Assembly (NCBI RefSeq): GCF_010614805.1
Contig: NZ_JAAFZC010000007.1
Coordinates: forward strand, 1-60,342
Origin: Pseudooceanicola aestuarii
Lineage (GTDB): Bacteria; Pseudomonadota; Alphaproteobacteria; Rhodobacterales; Rhodobacteraceae
Direction: 5' to 3'
Length of the DNA stretch: 60,342 nt
The notes under the pieces are model-generated. The model saw only the letters and a list, made by a program, of their open reading frames with translations, searched no databases and was not told where the DNA came from. The first letter of the stretch is position 1. Each line of letters begins with the position of its first letter. A program made the position numbers and the translations under genes. Of this stretch, positions 15,058-23,902 are shown piece after piece.

Positions 15058-17865
15058 TCAGGTGCTGATGGCGCGGGACAGGGCCGTGTGGGTGGCGGCC
15101 CAGCTGGCCGGCAGGGCGGCGATGCCCTGTTGCAGGGCATCGGGCTGGTTGCGGCGCGCGGCGGCTTCCACTTGCAGACAGGCGGCGCGGAACCGCGCGG
15201 CGCCCAGGGTGGCGGCCATTCCCGCGACCCGGTGGGTGCGCGCGGCGGTTTCCACCAGGTCGCTCAGCGGATCGGGCGCGTTCCCGGCGTCGGGGTCGGG
15301 AGAGAGATAGGCCAGCAGGTCTTCGGTCTCCCCGGCGAAGCGCGCCAACAGGCCCTGAAGGGGGGCGGCGCCCAGGGTCTCGTGCAATTCGGTCATGTGG
15401 CGCGGATCGACAAGGGGCGGGGCATCGGGATGGTCCTCTGCCTCTGCCTCTGGCGATGCGCCTTCCTCTGCCGTCGTCGGGCCGTCGCCGGCCGCCACCG
15501 GGGAGGCCGGATCCGGGCGCGCGCCCGTTTCAGACCGGTCTCCCCCCCCCGGCCCCTGCGCGGCGGGCTGCCCGCCTGCCGCTGCCGGACCCGTGTCCGC
15601 CTTGACCCCCCGTGCGGTCTCCGGGGTCTCCTCCTCGCCCTCCTCCGGCACGCGGTCGGGGCCGAGATGCGTGGCCAGCATCCGCGCCAGCGCCTCCCGC
15701 GAGAGCGGCTTGGTCAGGATGTCGTTCATCCCGTCGGTGAGAAAGGCGGCCTGTTCCTCCGCCAGGACATTGGCGGTCAGGGCGATGATCGGCACCCCGG
15801 CACAGGGCCCCTGCCCCGCCCGGATCGCGCGGGTCGCGCCGCGCCCGTCCAGCACCGGCATGCTGATGTCCATCAGGATCAGGTCGAAGCGCTGGTCGCG
15901 GGTCACGTCGACCGCCTGCTGGCCGTCATGGGCCTCCGTCACGCGGTGCCCGGCACGGCCCAGCATCTCCCGCGCGACGACGCGGTTGATCTCGTTGTCC
16001 TCGACCAGGAGGATGTGACAGGGCCGGACCGGGGCCGGCGTCGCTGATCCGGTCTCCGCCACGGCACTGTGCGGGGCGGCCGTCTCTGCGGGGATGGCCG
16101 ATTGCGCGGGGGCGGGATCGACGGGCAGGCGCACCCGGAAGGTGCTGCCCCGACCCGGCGCGCTGTCCACGTCGATGCGCCCGCCAAAGGCGCGGGCAAA
16201 GCGCTGCGCGATCCCCAGCCCCAGCCCGGTGCCGCCGACCTGCCGGTCATAGGACGTGTCGCCGGTGGTGAAATCGTCGAAGATACGGCCCTGAAGTTCG
16301 GCGGTCATGCCGATGCCGGTGTCGCTGACCCGCACTTCCAGCTCTGACCGGTCGCCGACCAGCCCGGGCGCATGCAGCATGGCGCGGATTTCCACCCGGC
16401 CACCATGGGTGAACTTCACCGCGTTGCCGATCACGTTCATCAGGATGTGTTGCAGCCGGTCGCGATCGGCCAGGATCCAGTCGTTGGAGCTGCCCTCCCA
16501 GGCCCAGGTCAGGATCGTGTCATTGGCCGAGGCGGCGCCGCCCTGGTTGTCGACGATGTCCTGCAACAGCCGGCTGACCCGCATCGGCACCGGGTCCAGC
16601 TGCAATTTCCCGGCGTCGTACTTGGTGATGTCCAGAACGTCCGAGACATGGCGCATCAACAGCTTTCCAGAGGTGATCATATGCCCGACATACCGCTCCT
16701 GCTGCGCGCTGAGCGGGGTATCCTGCAACAGCGACAGGTTGCCCAGAAGCCCGTTCAGCGGGGTGCGGATCTCGTGGCTCATGGTGGCCAGGAACTCGGT
16801 CTTGGCCTTTTCCCCGGCCAGCGCGCGGTCGCGGGCCTTGACCAGCTCCTGCTCCGCGCGGATGCGGTGGGAGATGTCGCGCAGGAAGGCGATGAAGATC
16901 TCCCCTTCCGCCGTCTGGGCGGATTGCACGGCGAATTCCACCGGGAAGACCTCGCCATTGGCGCGCATGGCCTCCAGCCGGACGCGGCCCTTGCCGACGA
17001 CGCGAGGGGGCTCTCCGGCGCGGATGCGGCGCATCCCCGCGTCATGGTCGGCGCGCAGGTGGTCGGGGATGATCAGGTCGCCCAGGTCACGGCCGATCGC
17101 ATCGCGCGCGGCATGGCCGAAGATCTGTTCGGCGGCGGCGTTGAAATCCAGGATATGCCCGCGCGCATCGCTGACGATCACCGCGTCCAGGGCGGTGCCG
17201 GTCACGGTGTTCATCCGGCGTCCGGCTTCGATCGCCTCGGTCCGGCGACGGATGTTCAGCGCGTTGAGCCGGCTGAGATACAGCGCCAGCAGCAGCAGCG
17301 TCAGCACCAGAAAGATCACCCCGCCGGCCATCTGCAACAGGGTGACGGAAATCCGCTCGCGCCGGGCATCGCTGTCGCGGGCAAAGAACTCCAGCCCCGA
17401 GTTGGACAGCGCGCGCACATGCGGACGCACCAGATCGGTGCGCGCCGCCAGCTCCGGCAGCGCGGCCAGCAGCGCCGGGTCGGGACTGTCGATCAGCGGC
17501 ACGCTGCGGTCGAGAAAGGATAGCACGATTTGCAGGTTGCGCGAGAATTGCGGCACGCCGCGCAGATCCTCGTAGATGGAGGCCTGCCGCAGGGTGCTGA
17601 CCCGGCTGTAGAAGATGTCGTATTCCCGGCGCAGCGTATTCAGCCCGGCGGTGTCCTCCACCTCGTTGATGAAGGAGCGGAATTCCAGGAATTCCACCTC
17701 TGCCTGGGACAGGGTCCATTGCACGTTGTCGGAACTGGCCGAATTCAGCAGCCGCAGGTCCCGCGCCACATTGGCGCCCAGAAAGGCAAGGGCGCCCATC
17801 CCGAGGGCGCCCAGCAGGAAGGACAGCAGTATTCTGCGGCGGACACGGGTGCTGTTCGTCGACAT
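15058..17865 (-). CDS. Hybrid sensor histidine kinase (BarA/EvgS-like phosphorelay)
   Basis: 935-aa membrane sensor. The order is: membrane helix 1 (about 12-33), periplasmic domain (about 35-172), membrane helix 2 (about 175-196) and PAS (from about 220, DAVIVSDARGHILDFN). HisKA follows with H-box ATMSHEIRTPLNG (His near 361), then HATPase (about 475-582; VSDTGIGM, GGTGLGLGIAQRF). REC has its acceptor Asp in LILMDISMP (about 666), and a C-terminal Hpt has its His in THRVAGMA (about 875). A 95-residue acidic, low-complexity linker joins REC to Hpt. The Hpt output would phosphorylate a separate regulator, most likely the LuxR-type one at 18678-19292. It follows the periplasmic protein gene by 60 bp. 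Confidence 0.93.
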   Translation of the reverse strand: MSTNSTRVRRRILLSFLLGALGMGALAFLGANVARDLRLLNSASSDNVQWTLSQAEVEFLEFRSFINEVEDTAGLNTLRREYDIFYSRVSTLRQASIYEDLRGVPQFSRNLQIVLSFLDRSVPLIDSPDPALLAALPELAARTDLVRPHVRALSNSGLEFFARDSDARRERISVTLLQMAGGVIFLVLTLLLLALYLSRLNALNIRRRTEAIEAGRRMNTVTGTALDAVIVSDARGHILDFNAAAEQIFGHAARDAIGRDLGDLIIPDHLRADHDAGMRRIRAGEPPRVVGKGRVRLEAMRANGEVFPVEFAVQSAQTAEGEIFIAFLRDISHRIRAEQELVKARDRALAGEKAKTEFLATMSHEIRTPLNGLLGNLSLLQDTPLSAQQERYVGHMITSGKLLMRHVSDVLDITKYDAGKLQLDPVPMRVSRLLQDIVDNQGGAASANDTILTWAWEGSSNDWILADRDRLQHILMNVIGNAVKFTHGGRVEIRAMLHAPGLVGDRSELEVRVSDTGIGMTAELQGRIFDDFTTGDTSYDRQVGGTGLGLGIAQRFARAFGGRIDVDSAPGRGSTFRVRLPVDPAPAQSAIPAETAAPHSAVAETGSATPAPVRPCHILLVEDNEINRVVAREMLGRAGHRVTEAHDGQQAVDVTRDQRFDLILMDISMPVLDGRGATRAIRAGQGPCAGVPIIALTANVLAEEQAAFLTDGMNDILTKPLSREALARMLATHLGPDRVPEEGEEETPETARGVKADTGPAAAGGQPAAQGPGGGDRSETGARPDPASPVAAGDGPTTAEEGASPEAEAEDHPDAPPLVDPRHMTELHETLGAAPLQGLLARFAGETEDLLAYLSPDPDAGNAPDPLSDLVETAARTHRVAGMAATLGAARFRAACLQVEAAARRNQPDALQQGIAALPASWAATHTALSRAIST

Positions 17866-17925
17866 CGCGGGTTCCCCTCGGCGGGCGGTGGCCGGGGATC
17901 GGCCGCGCCCCCTCGGGACCACGAC

Positions 17926-18435
17926 TTACTCCACCGCTTCGATGCGGTCGAGTTGCCAGATGCTGCGCGAATAGATTACTTCCGATCGATAGGCCGCGTT
18001 GCTGTCATAGGGATAGACGATCCACAGCGGCCCCTTGTCGCGCACCGACATCGTGTCGCCGTTCATCCGGTAGGCCAGGATCGGCCCGCCTTCGACGGCG
18101 TCTTCAATCGGGATTTCAACGGCGTAGTCGTTGATTGCCGTGGCTTTCAGCGTCTCGGCCTCGATCCCCAGCTCGTCGATCAGCCGATGCAGGGAGACGC
18201 CTTCGAACTGCTTTTCGCCTTCGGTCCAGATGGTGGTGGTGGTGATCTCCGTGCCGCCGAACTCTTCCAGCATCTCCAGGTCGAAGAGTGCCGCGCCTTC
18301 TGCATTGGTGCGGTCGATGGCACCGGTGACGGTAAGAAGGACGGCCCCCTCCGGCGTGGGAAGATCCCCCGCATGGAGAGGGGCCGCAAGGCAGACCGCA
18401 AGGACAGCGGCCATGGGAACTGGAAGACGGAACAT
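17926..18435 (-). CDS. Periplasmic molybdopterin-oxidoreductase-fold protein lacking a cysteine ligand
   Basis: 169-aa exported protein. The signal peptide is about residues 1-24 (MFRLPVPMAAVLAVCLAAPL, then HAG). The mature part (LLTVTGAIDRTN, FEGVSLHRLIDELGI, WIVYPYD) resembles the small oxidoreductase molybdopterin-binding family. The mature chain has no cysteine, so it cannot bind molybdenum in the usual way and may be a ligand-binding relic. It sits just upstream of the hybrid kinase with its periplasmic sensor domain, suggesting it feeds that sensor (inference). The ATG at 18435 has AGAGGA upstream; the longer frame from 18498 would mask the signal peptide. Operator B lies 83 nt upstream. 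Confidence 0.78.
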   Translation of the reverse strand: MFRLPVPMAAVLAVCLAAPLHAGDLPTPEGAVLLTVTGAIDRTNAEGAALFDLEMLEEFGGTEITTTTIWTEGEKQFEGVSLHRLIDELGIEAETLKATAINDYAVEIPIEDAVEGGPILAYRMNGDTMSVRDKGPLWIVYPYDSNAAYRSEVIYSRSIWQLDRIEAVE

Positions 18436-18518
18436 CGGCGGAGTCCTCTTGGATCGCGTTTGACCCAAGGAATGCCACGAAAACGCCCGCCGGCCCAACT
18501 GGGTATCGGGTGGGGGAG

Positions 18519-18536
18519 CCTACCCGAACGGATAGG
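18519..18536 (-). promoter_or_regulatory. Operator B, 18-bp inverted repeat upstream of the sensor operon
   Basis: Read toward the operon: CCTATCCGTTCGGGTAGG, an inverted repeat CCTAYCC-N4-GGRTAGG. It is nearly identical to operator A and lies 83 nt before the oxidoreductase-like gene ATG. It suggests feedback control of the kinase operon by a LuxR-type response regulator. Confidence 0.6.
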
Positions 18537-18677
18537 ACGGGGGCCGGGACGCCCTCGCGGAAGGGCGCGGGTCACGGCGGGGCGAGGTCCGCCCACGGCC
18601 AGGGGGCCGATGACCAAAGGAGCGGTGTTCAGGAACCGGGGGGGCCAGCGCCTGGCGGAGACGGCCCCGGACCGGGA

Positions 18678-19292
18678 TCAGAACAGGCCGGCCTCGCGCG
18701 CGATCAGGGCGGCCTGGGTGCGGTTGGAGGCCTCCAGCTTGCGATAGAGCGTCTTCATGTGCAGCTTGATCGTCGGTTCGGTGATATCCAGATCGCGGGC
18801 GATTTCCTTGTTGGACTTGCCCTCCGTCAGCCCCTTGAGCACCTGAAGCTCCCGCGGGGTCAGCTTTTCCGCCAGGGGGTGGGCGGGGGTTTCCTCCGCC
18901 GCGGTCATGAAGTCGATGGGCGCGTATTGCTCCCCCATGGCCATGAATTTCACCGCCGCGATCATGGATTTCGCCGACAGCGTCTTGGGCACGAAGCCGG
19001 CGGCGCCGGCCTCCAGCGCCTTTTCGGCGGTCTCCCGGGTGGCCTGCCCGGACAGCAGCGCGACCCGGGGGCCATCGTCCAGGTCCAGCACCTGTTTCAG
19101 CCCGTCCAGCCCGTTCATGCCGGGCATGTTCAGGTCCAGCAGCACCAGGTCAAAGGGAGGTTCGGCCTCGATCAGCCTGCGCGCGCCGTCCAGGTCCGCC
19201 GCAGTGCTGGTTTCGATATCGCCTTGCGCCTGCAGGAACATGACCAGCGTGTCGCGCAGCAGATCATGATCATCGGCGATCAGTACCCGCAT
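18678..19292 (-). CDS. LuxR/NarL-family response regulator
   Basis: 204-aa regulator with an N-terminal receiver and C-terminal LuxR-type HTH. The receiver has the acidic pair in VLIADDHD, the phospho-acceptor Asp in LVLLDLNMPGMNG (about residue 55) and the Lys of FVPKTLS. The HTH (about 140-200) reads LTPRELQVLKGLTEGKSNKE and then ITEPTIKLHMKTLYRKL. The ATG at 19292 has AGGAG upstream. It lies next to and in line with the oxidoreductase-like/hybrid kinase operon, so it is probably that relay's output. Candidate targets are operators A and B, and possibly C. Confidence 0.92.
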   Translation of the reverse strand: MRVLIADDHDLLRDTLVMFLQAQGDIETSTAADLDGARRLIEAEPPFDLVLLDLNMPGMNGLDGLKQVLDLDDGPRVALLSGQATRETAEKALEAGAAGFVPKTLSAKSMIAAVKFMAMGEQYAPIDFMTAAEETPAHPLAEKLTPRELQVLKGLTEGKSNKEIARDLDITEPTIKLHMKTLYRKLEASNRTQAALIAREAGLF

Positions 19293-19514
19293 CGTCGTCT
19301 CCTGATTTTTGTTACTCGTAGTCCGGGAATGCGTCCGATGCACGACAAAAAGCGGGCAGGCCCATGGCGTCACGCCTGTATCTGGCCCCATCTCCGGCCC
19401 GCATGAGCCGCCCCGCCTCCGACCCCGCGGTTCATCCCGTGTCGGGTGCGGTGCCGGGCTCCGTGTCGGGTTTCCGTGTCCGGGGCTCATGTCTGCGAGC
19501 CATGCCTGGCACGC

Positions 19515-19542
19515 AAAGGGGCCGGAGAAGATCCCCGGCCCC
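19515..19542 (-). terminator. Terminator after the polysaccharide export gene
   Basis: Read on the minus strand, GGGGCCGGGGA and TCTCCGGCCCC form a strong stem followed by TTT, about 40 nt after the wza-like stop. The T-run is short, so efficiency is uncertain. Confidence 0.6.
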
Positions 19543-19581
19543 GTCGATCTGCCTATCTGGCCTGCGCCTGCCTGGCCGGGG

Positions 19582-20934
19582 TCAGTCGACCGCGGCGACC
19601 GAGGCGTTGATCAGCGACGGCGTGATCTGCTGGATCACGCGGTTCCAGCGCGTCACCGGCTGTTCGGCCACGAAGACGATGTCGTTCGGGCGCAGTTCGA
19701 ACCGGGTGGCCAGCAGCATGTTGGTGGCATTGGCCGCGTCCAGCCGCCAGGCGGTGACCGTGGGATCACCCGGCATCTCGCTGCCCCGGATCACGTAGAT
19801 CTGGCGCAGGTTGCCGGTGGTCGTCTCGATCCCGCCGGAGGAAAACAGCGCATCGGCCAGCGTCGCGGTATTGCCGAACGGCAGCGGATAGCGGGTCTGG
19901 GTCTTCACCTCGCCGCTGAGGTAGACGTAATCGCGGTCCACCGATTCCAGCTCCAGCCGGGTGCGGAAGTTGGCGCGGGCCTCCTCCAGCTCGCCACGGC
20001 GCAGGGCGACCTCGGAATTCAGCTCGTTGAGGGAGGCGATGCGGGAGGCCTGGCGGAACTGGGCCAGCTGGATCTGTTCGGCGAAATAGGCCTGTGCCAG
20101 GTCCAGGTCATAGGCGGTGTCGACAAAGACGCTGTCGCCATCGACCAGCTGGATCTTGGGCAGGCTGGCATCGCCGTAAAGCCGGGTCAGCGGCACCTGG
20201 TACAGCCCGCCATCGCGGTAGATCCGCACGGAGGCGTAATCCATGTCCTCCACCGTGACGCCCCCGGCGGCGGCCAGGGCCGCGTCCAGGTACAGCGGCG
20301 TCAGCGTGACCGGGGCCACGGCGGGCTGGGCCACGGCGCCGCCGATCGACACCTTGCGCGAGTTGAAATCGGCGATTTCCAGGCTGAAGGACGGGTCGAT
20401 CTGGTTTTCGACCAGGCGCTGGAACAGCTCCGCCTCCGCTTCTTCCAGGGTCATGCCGGAGATCTGCACCCGGCCGACATTGGGAATGGCGATCGCGCCG
20501 TCGTCCTGCACGGTATAGCCTTGGCGCGCGTTCTGCGCGGCCAGCAGCCCGGTCAGCTGTTCGACGGTGGATCCGACCTGCGGCGTGGCCAGCAGAACCT
20601 CGTCGCCGACGCCGATGCGATAGGCCTCCGGCTGGGGCGCGGGCGGCAGGCGGGTGGTCAGGCCCATGGGTTTCTGGCGCCGGTCCAGCACCGGATCGGG
20701 CACCGGGCCCGCGCCGCGCATCCCCGTGCCGGTGCCGCCCGTCTGGCTGAAGATCGCGGGCAGCGGGCGCGGCACGTAGGGGGTGGCATTGGCCTGCTGC
20801 ACCGAGGCGGCGTCCATGTCGACGACACTCAGAGATCCGTCGGCGCTGGAGGTCGGGACCGAGGGGCTGTGATAGACGATGCCACAGCCGGACAGGGCCA
20901 GCAGCAACGGCGGGACAAAGCGGATCAGACGCAT
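19582..20934 (-). CDS. Wza-type polysaccharide export outer-membrane lipoprotein
   Basis: 450-aa outer-membrane exporter of the OPX family, which carries polysaccharide through the outer membrane. The signal peptide ends in lipobox LSGC (MRLIRFVPPLLLALSGC). The Poly_export domain starts near residue 107 (YRIGVGDEVLLATPQ) and continues with DGAIAIPNVGRVQISGMTLE. SLBB-like repeats follow (VSIGGAVAQPA, YVYLSGEVKTQTRYPLPFG). The C-terminus includes LRPNDIVFVAEQPVTRWNR. The ATG at 20934 has AGAAGG upstream. No Wzc, Wzx or Wzy gene is on the plasmid, so the rest of the machinery must be chromosomal. Confidence 0.92.
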   Translation of the reverse strand: MRLIRFVPPLLLALSGCGIVYHSPSVPTSSADGSLSVVDMDAASVQQANATPYVPRPLPAIFSQTGGTGTGMRGAGPVPDPVLDRRQKPMGLTTRLPPAPQPEAYRIGVGDEVLLATPQVGSTVEQLTGLLAAQNARQGYTVQDDGAIAIPNVGRVQISGMTLEEAEAELFQRLVENQIDPSFSLEIADFNSRKVSIGGAVAQPAVAPVTLTPLYLDAALAAAGGVTVEDMDYASVRIYRDGGLYQVPLTRLYGDASLPKIQLVDGDSVFVDTAYDLDLAQAYFAEQIQLAQFRQASRIASLNELNSEVALRRGELEEARANFRTRLELESVDRDYVYLSGEVKTQTRYPLPFGNTATLADALFSSGGIETTTGNLRQIYVIRGSEMPGDPTVTAWRLDAANATNMLLATRFELRPNDIVFVAEQPVTRWNRVIQQITPSLINASVAAVD

Positions 20935-21378
20935 GGGCGGAATACCTTCTGGCAGGGGGGCGCGGCGGGTCGGCGGACGGATGACGCATGGCGACACAGG
21001 GGGCGCCCCTGCGGAGATCTATGCTCCTGCCCTGCCGTCAGCATTCCCGCGTCCCTCTCGGAGGATCCCGCAGCGGCGTTCTGCGCGCCATGTCGGGCTC
21101 CGGTTCACAAATCTCGTAACAATCGCCCCAGATGTGCCAGAATTGGCGGGGCCGGATAAACGATCGATCGGCCCGGTGCCCGGTTTTCCTGGCAGCCGTG
21201 CCCAAAAGCCCACAATACCGCCGCGATTTCCCCGGCCGGGCCGGAGGGCGAGAGCCGTGCGCTGCGGCGCCGGCGCCGCCAAGGGGCGCCGCGTCTGGTT
21301 GGCTGTGGCCGGGCCGCGCCGGATGCGGCCGCCCCGGCCTTCAGGATTCAGGCAGCCGGGCTGGCTGCCGAAGGTGGC
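20935..21378. other. Intergenic region, no gene seen
   Basis: About 440 bp between the export gene start and the 80-aa gene. It must hold the export-gene promoter. The relatively AT-rich stretch at 21102-21127 is the most promoter-like part. Open frames here have no ribosome site. Confidence 0.45.
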
Positions 21379-21621
21379 CTAGCCGCCATAAAGGGCGATC
21401 ACACTGGCGCCCAGGTCCGGAAGGCCGTTCACGGCGCCGCCGCCGACGCTGCCACCACCAGTGTCGCCACCGGTCACGATGGTCACGATGGTCACGGCTG
21501 CTGCGCTCGCGGACGGCGCGCTGCCGGAATTGTTGGGCTGGGACACGCCGCCGGCCAGGGCGGGTGCGGCCATCAGGGCCAGGCTGGCCCCAAGGGCCGG
21601 GATCAGGGAAGTTCTGGTCAT
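21379..21621 (-). CDS. Small secreted glycine-rich protein
   Basis: 80-aa exported protein. The signal peptide is MTRTSLIPALGASLALMAAP, ending ALA near residue 23. The mature 57 residues are rich in Gly, Ser, Ala and Val, with a beta-prone AVTIVTIVTGG segment followed by GGGSVGGGAV. It has no cysteines. Its ATG lies one base after the stop of the upstream beta-barrel gene, so the two are co-translated. Composition resembles small surface or fibre components, but no family is recognised and the role is unknown. The start at 21642 was rejected because it would hide the signal peptide. Confidence 0.65.
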   Translation of the reverse strand: MTRTSLIPALGASLALMAAPALAGGVSQPNNSGSAPSASAAAVTIVTIVTGGDTGGGSVGGGAVNGLPDLGASVIALYGG

Positions 21622-21622
21622 G

Positions 21623-22405
21623 TCAGCGTCCTCCAAAGACATCCGTCAGGGTGTAGCTGACGGAAAGCATCTGCTGCTTGCGGTTCATGTTGTCGGTGAT
21701 GTCGTTCACGCCGTAGGACACGCTCAGCCCGTCGACGCCGGGCACCGTGACGCCGATCCCGGCGTTCAGCTGGTTCTCCGTCCCGGAGATGGCGACGCCC
21801 AGGTGACGGGTCACGCCGATGCCGACCCCGGCAAACAGCCCGTCCTCGGTCAGGGAGGACCCGGGCGTGCTGAGCACGGAATCGGAGCCGTAGCCCACGG
21901 TCCACATCACCGGATGCACCAGCGCCGGCCCCTCGATCTGGGTCAGGCCGGAGACGGCGACGTTCCAACGCTCGTCCGAGGCCTTGTCATCGCCCCAGGC
22001 GCCCAGGTTGGACGCGGCGACAGAGCCGAAGATCACGTGGTTGGGTTGCAACAGCAGCGCGCGCGCCACTTTCAGTGTCAGGCTGCCGGAATCGCCGAAA
22101 TCATCCGACAGGCTGGTGACGTTGACGTCCACTTCCAGCCCGACCGCGTCGATCGGGTTGCCGAAGCCGGCCCCGAAGGACAGGTCCCCGTCGGTTCCGG
22201 CGCCGGAAACGCCGCCGCGCGGATCGGTCGCCGTGGCGCCCATGAAGATGCTGCCATGCGGCAGGATGAAGGCCGTGTCGGCGCCGAACATCGTCACGCT
22301 GGCCGACGGTTTCGCGGCCTGGGCCAGGGGCGCTGTCGCCCCGGCCGTCAGAGCCGCGGCCGAAAGCGCGGCGACTGCACTGAATTTCCCAAGTTTCTCA
22401 AACAT
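21623..22405 (-). CDS. Exported beta-rich protein, probable outer-membrane component
   Basis: 260-aa protein with a signal peptide (start MFEKLGKFSAVAALSAAALT; cleavage near AQA, residue 31). The mature chain is rich in Gly, Ser, Thr, Val and Asp with alternating hydrophobic residues (LSFGAGFGNPIDAVGLEVDV, HLGVAISGTENQLNAGIGVT), as in a small outer-membrane barrel. It ends MLSVSYTLTDVFGGR rather than in a terminal Phe. Family not recognised. It forms a two-gene unit with the 80-aa secreted protein and is divergent from UDP-glucose dehydrogenase, in the same block as the Wza-type exporter. A role in polysaccharide attachment or export is a guess from position. Confidence 0.68.
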   Translation of the reverse strand: MFEKLGKFSAVAALSAAALTAGATAPLAQAAKPSASVTMFGADTAFILPHGSIFMGATATDPRGGVSGAGTDGDLSFGAGFGNPIDAVGLEVDVNVTSLSDDFGDSGSLTLKVARALLLQPNHVIFGSVAASNLGAWGDDKASDERWNVAVSGLTQIEGPALVHPVMWTVGYGSDSVLSTPGSSLTEDGLFAGVGIGVTRHLGVAISGTENQLNAGIGVTVPGVDGLSVSYGVNDITDNMNRKQQMLSVSYTLTDVFGGR

Positions 22406-22722
22406 CTGGATCCTGCACCCTTGTCCGGATTGCCAAAATTTAACTGACGCCACACTGCATCATGCACCGTTTTCCCGCAAGACGTGTGACCCCCGACGGC
22501 GCGCGGGTGCACCTCTGGGGCCACACCTGTGCCTTCATCCCCACAAGGAATGAAGGAATGGTGAAAATCCGGACAGACGGGTTGAAATTACCCGAACCTC
22601 CCGAGGCCGCCGTGCCGGAGGACGGAAAGGTTGAGATCGCGGCCCGGGCTGCTAACAGTGGCGGAACTGGCCGGGCCGCCATCCTGGGCCGCCGGGCCGC
22701 TGCAAGGGAAAGGACGGGCCTC
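22406..22722. other. Divergent promoter region between exported-protein genes and ugd
   Basis: 317 bp that must hold promoters in both directions. TTACCCGAACC at 22589-22599 shares nine bases (TACCCGAAC) with operator B but lacks the second half-site. A frame open here from 22462 is an upstream extension of ugd without conserved sequence. Confidence 0.45.
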
Positions 22723-23889
22723 ATGAGGATCGCCGTGGCCGGGATCGGCTATGTCGGGTTGAGCAACGCGGTATTGCTGGCCCAGGAAAACGAGGTCACG
22801 GCCCTGGACCTGTCGGCCGAACGGGTGGCGCAGGTCAATGCCCGGCAAAGTCCGATCGCCGATCCCGAGATCGAGGATTACCTGGCCAACCGATCCCTGT
22901 CCCTGACCGCCACCACCGACCCGGCGCAGGCCTATGCGGGAGCGGATTACGTCATTGTCTCCACGCCGACGAATTACGACCCCATCACCAACCAGTTCGA
23001 CACCCGCTCGGTGGAGGCGGTGGTGGCCGATGTGCAGCGCCTGGCCCCCGCCGCGACCATCGTGATCAAATCGACCATCCCGGTGGGCTATACCCGGGCG
23101 TTGAATGCCCGGCTGGGCTGTTCCAACATCATCTTCAGCCCGGAATTCCTGCGCGAGGGCAAGGCGCTTTACGACAACCTGCACCCCTCCCGCATCGTGG
23201 TGGGCGAGGACAGCCCCCGCGCCCGGACCTTTGCCCGGCTGCTGGCGGCGGGCGCGATCCGAACCGACGTGCCGCAGCTGTTCACCGGACCTGACGAGGC
23301 GGAGGCGATCAAGCTTTTCGCCAATACCTATCTCGCCATGCGGGTGGCCTATTTCAACGAACTCGACAGCTACGCGCTGGACAACGGCATGGACAGCCGC
23401 GCCATCATCGAGGGCATCGGTCACGACCCCCGGATCGGCGATCATTACAACAACCCCTCCTTCGGCTACGGCGGCTATTGCCTGCCCAAGGACACCCGCC
23501 AGTTGCTGGCCAATTACACCGAGGTGCCGCAGAACCTGATCCGCGCCATCGTCGACGCCAACACCACCCGCAAGGATTTCATCGCCGAACGGATCATGGC
23601 GCTGCGGCCACGGGTGGTGGGGATCCACCGGCTGGTGATGAAGGCCGGGTCGGACAATTTCCGGCAGAGTTCCATCCAGGGGATCATGAAACGGCTGAAG
23701 GCCAAGGGGATCGAGGTGACGGTCTACGAGCCCGCCCTGGCGGAGGACCTTTTCTACAATTCCCGCGTGATCCGTGACCTGGAGGCGTTCAAGGCGGAGG
23801 CCGACGTGATCGTGGCCAACCGCCGCACCCCGGATCTGACCGATGTCGCCGACAAGGTCTTCACCCGTGACCTCTTCGGCGCGGATTGA
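22723..23889 (+). CDS. ugd: UDP-glucose 6-dehydrogenase
   Basis: 388-aa cytoplasmic enzyme that oxidises UDP-glucose to UDP-glucuronate with two NAD+. It supplies uronic acid for acidic capsule or exopolysaccharide. The Rossmann motif [15 protein letters not shown] starts near residue 7. STIPVGYT and [18 protein letters not shown] match the conserved central region, and the catalytic cysteine is in [15 protein letters not shown]. Length and start match the short single-domain Ugd group of enteric bacteria. It is followed after 13 bp by the degenerate methyltransferase gene. Confidence 0.95.
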   Translation: MRIAVAGIGYVGLSNAVLLAQENEVTALDLSAERVAQVNARQSPIADPEIEDYLANRSLSLTATTDPAQAYAGADYVIVSTPTNYDPITNQFDTRSVEAVVADVQRLAPAATIVIKSTIPVGYTRALNARLGCSNIIFSPEFLREGKALYDNLHPSRIVVGEDSPRARTFARLLAAGAIRTDVPQLFTGPDEAEAIKLFANTYLAMRVAYFNELDSYALDNGMDSRAIIEGIGHDPRIGDHYNNPSFGYGGYCLPKDTRQLLANYTEVPQNLIRAIVDANTTRKDFIAERIMALRPRVVGIHRLVMKAGSDNFRQSSIQGIMKRLKAKGIEVTVYEPALAEDLFYNSRVIRDLEAFKAEADVIVANRRTPDLTDVADKVFTRDLFGAD

Positions 23890-23902
23890 GCGGGGGCGGG
23901 AG

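Noticed and set aside
14441..15310. 289-aa open frame in the GC-rich gap
   Set aside because: Low-complexity R/G/A/P sequence without ribosome site, running into the antisense of the hybrid kinase.
22589..22604. Fourth copy of the shared operator near ugd
   Set aside because: Only one half-site (TACCCGAAC) matches and the distance to either start differs from the other sites, so chance cannot be excluded.
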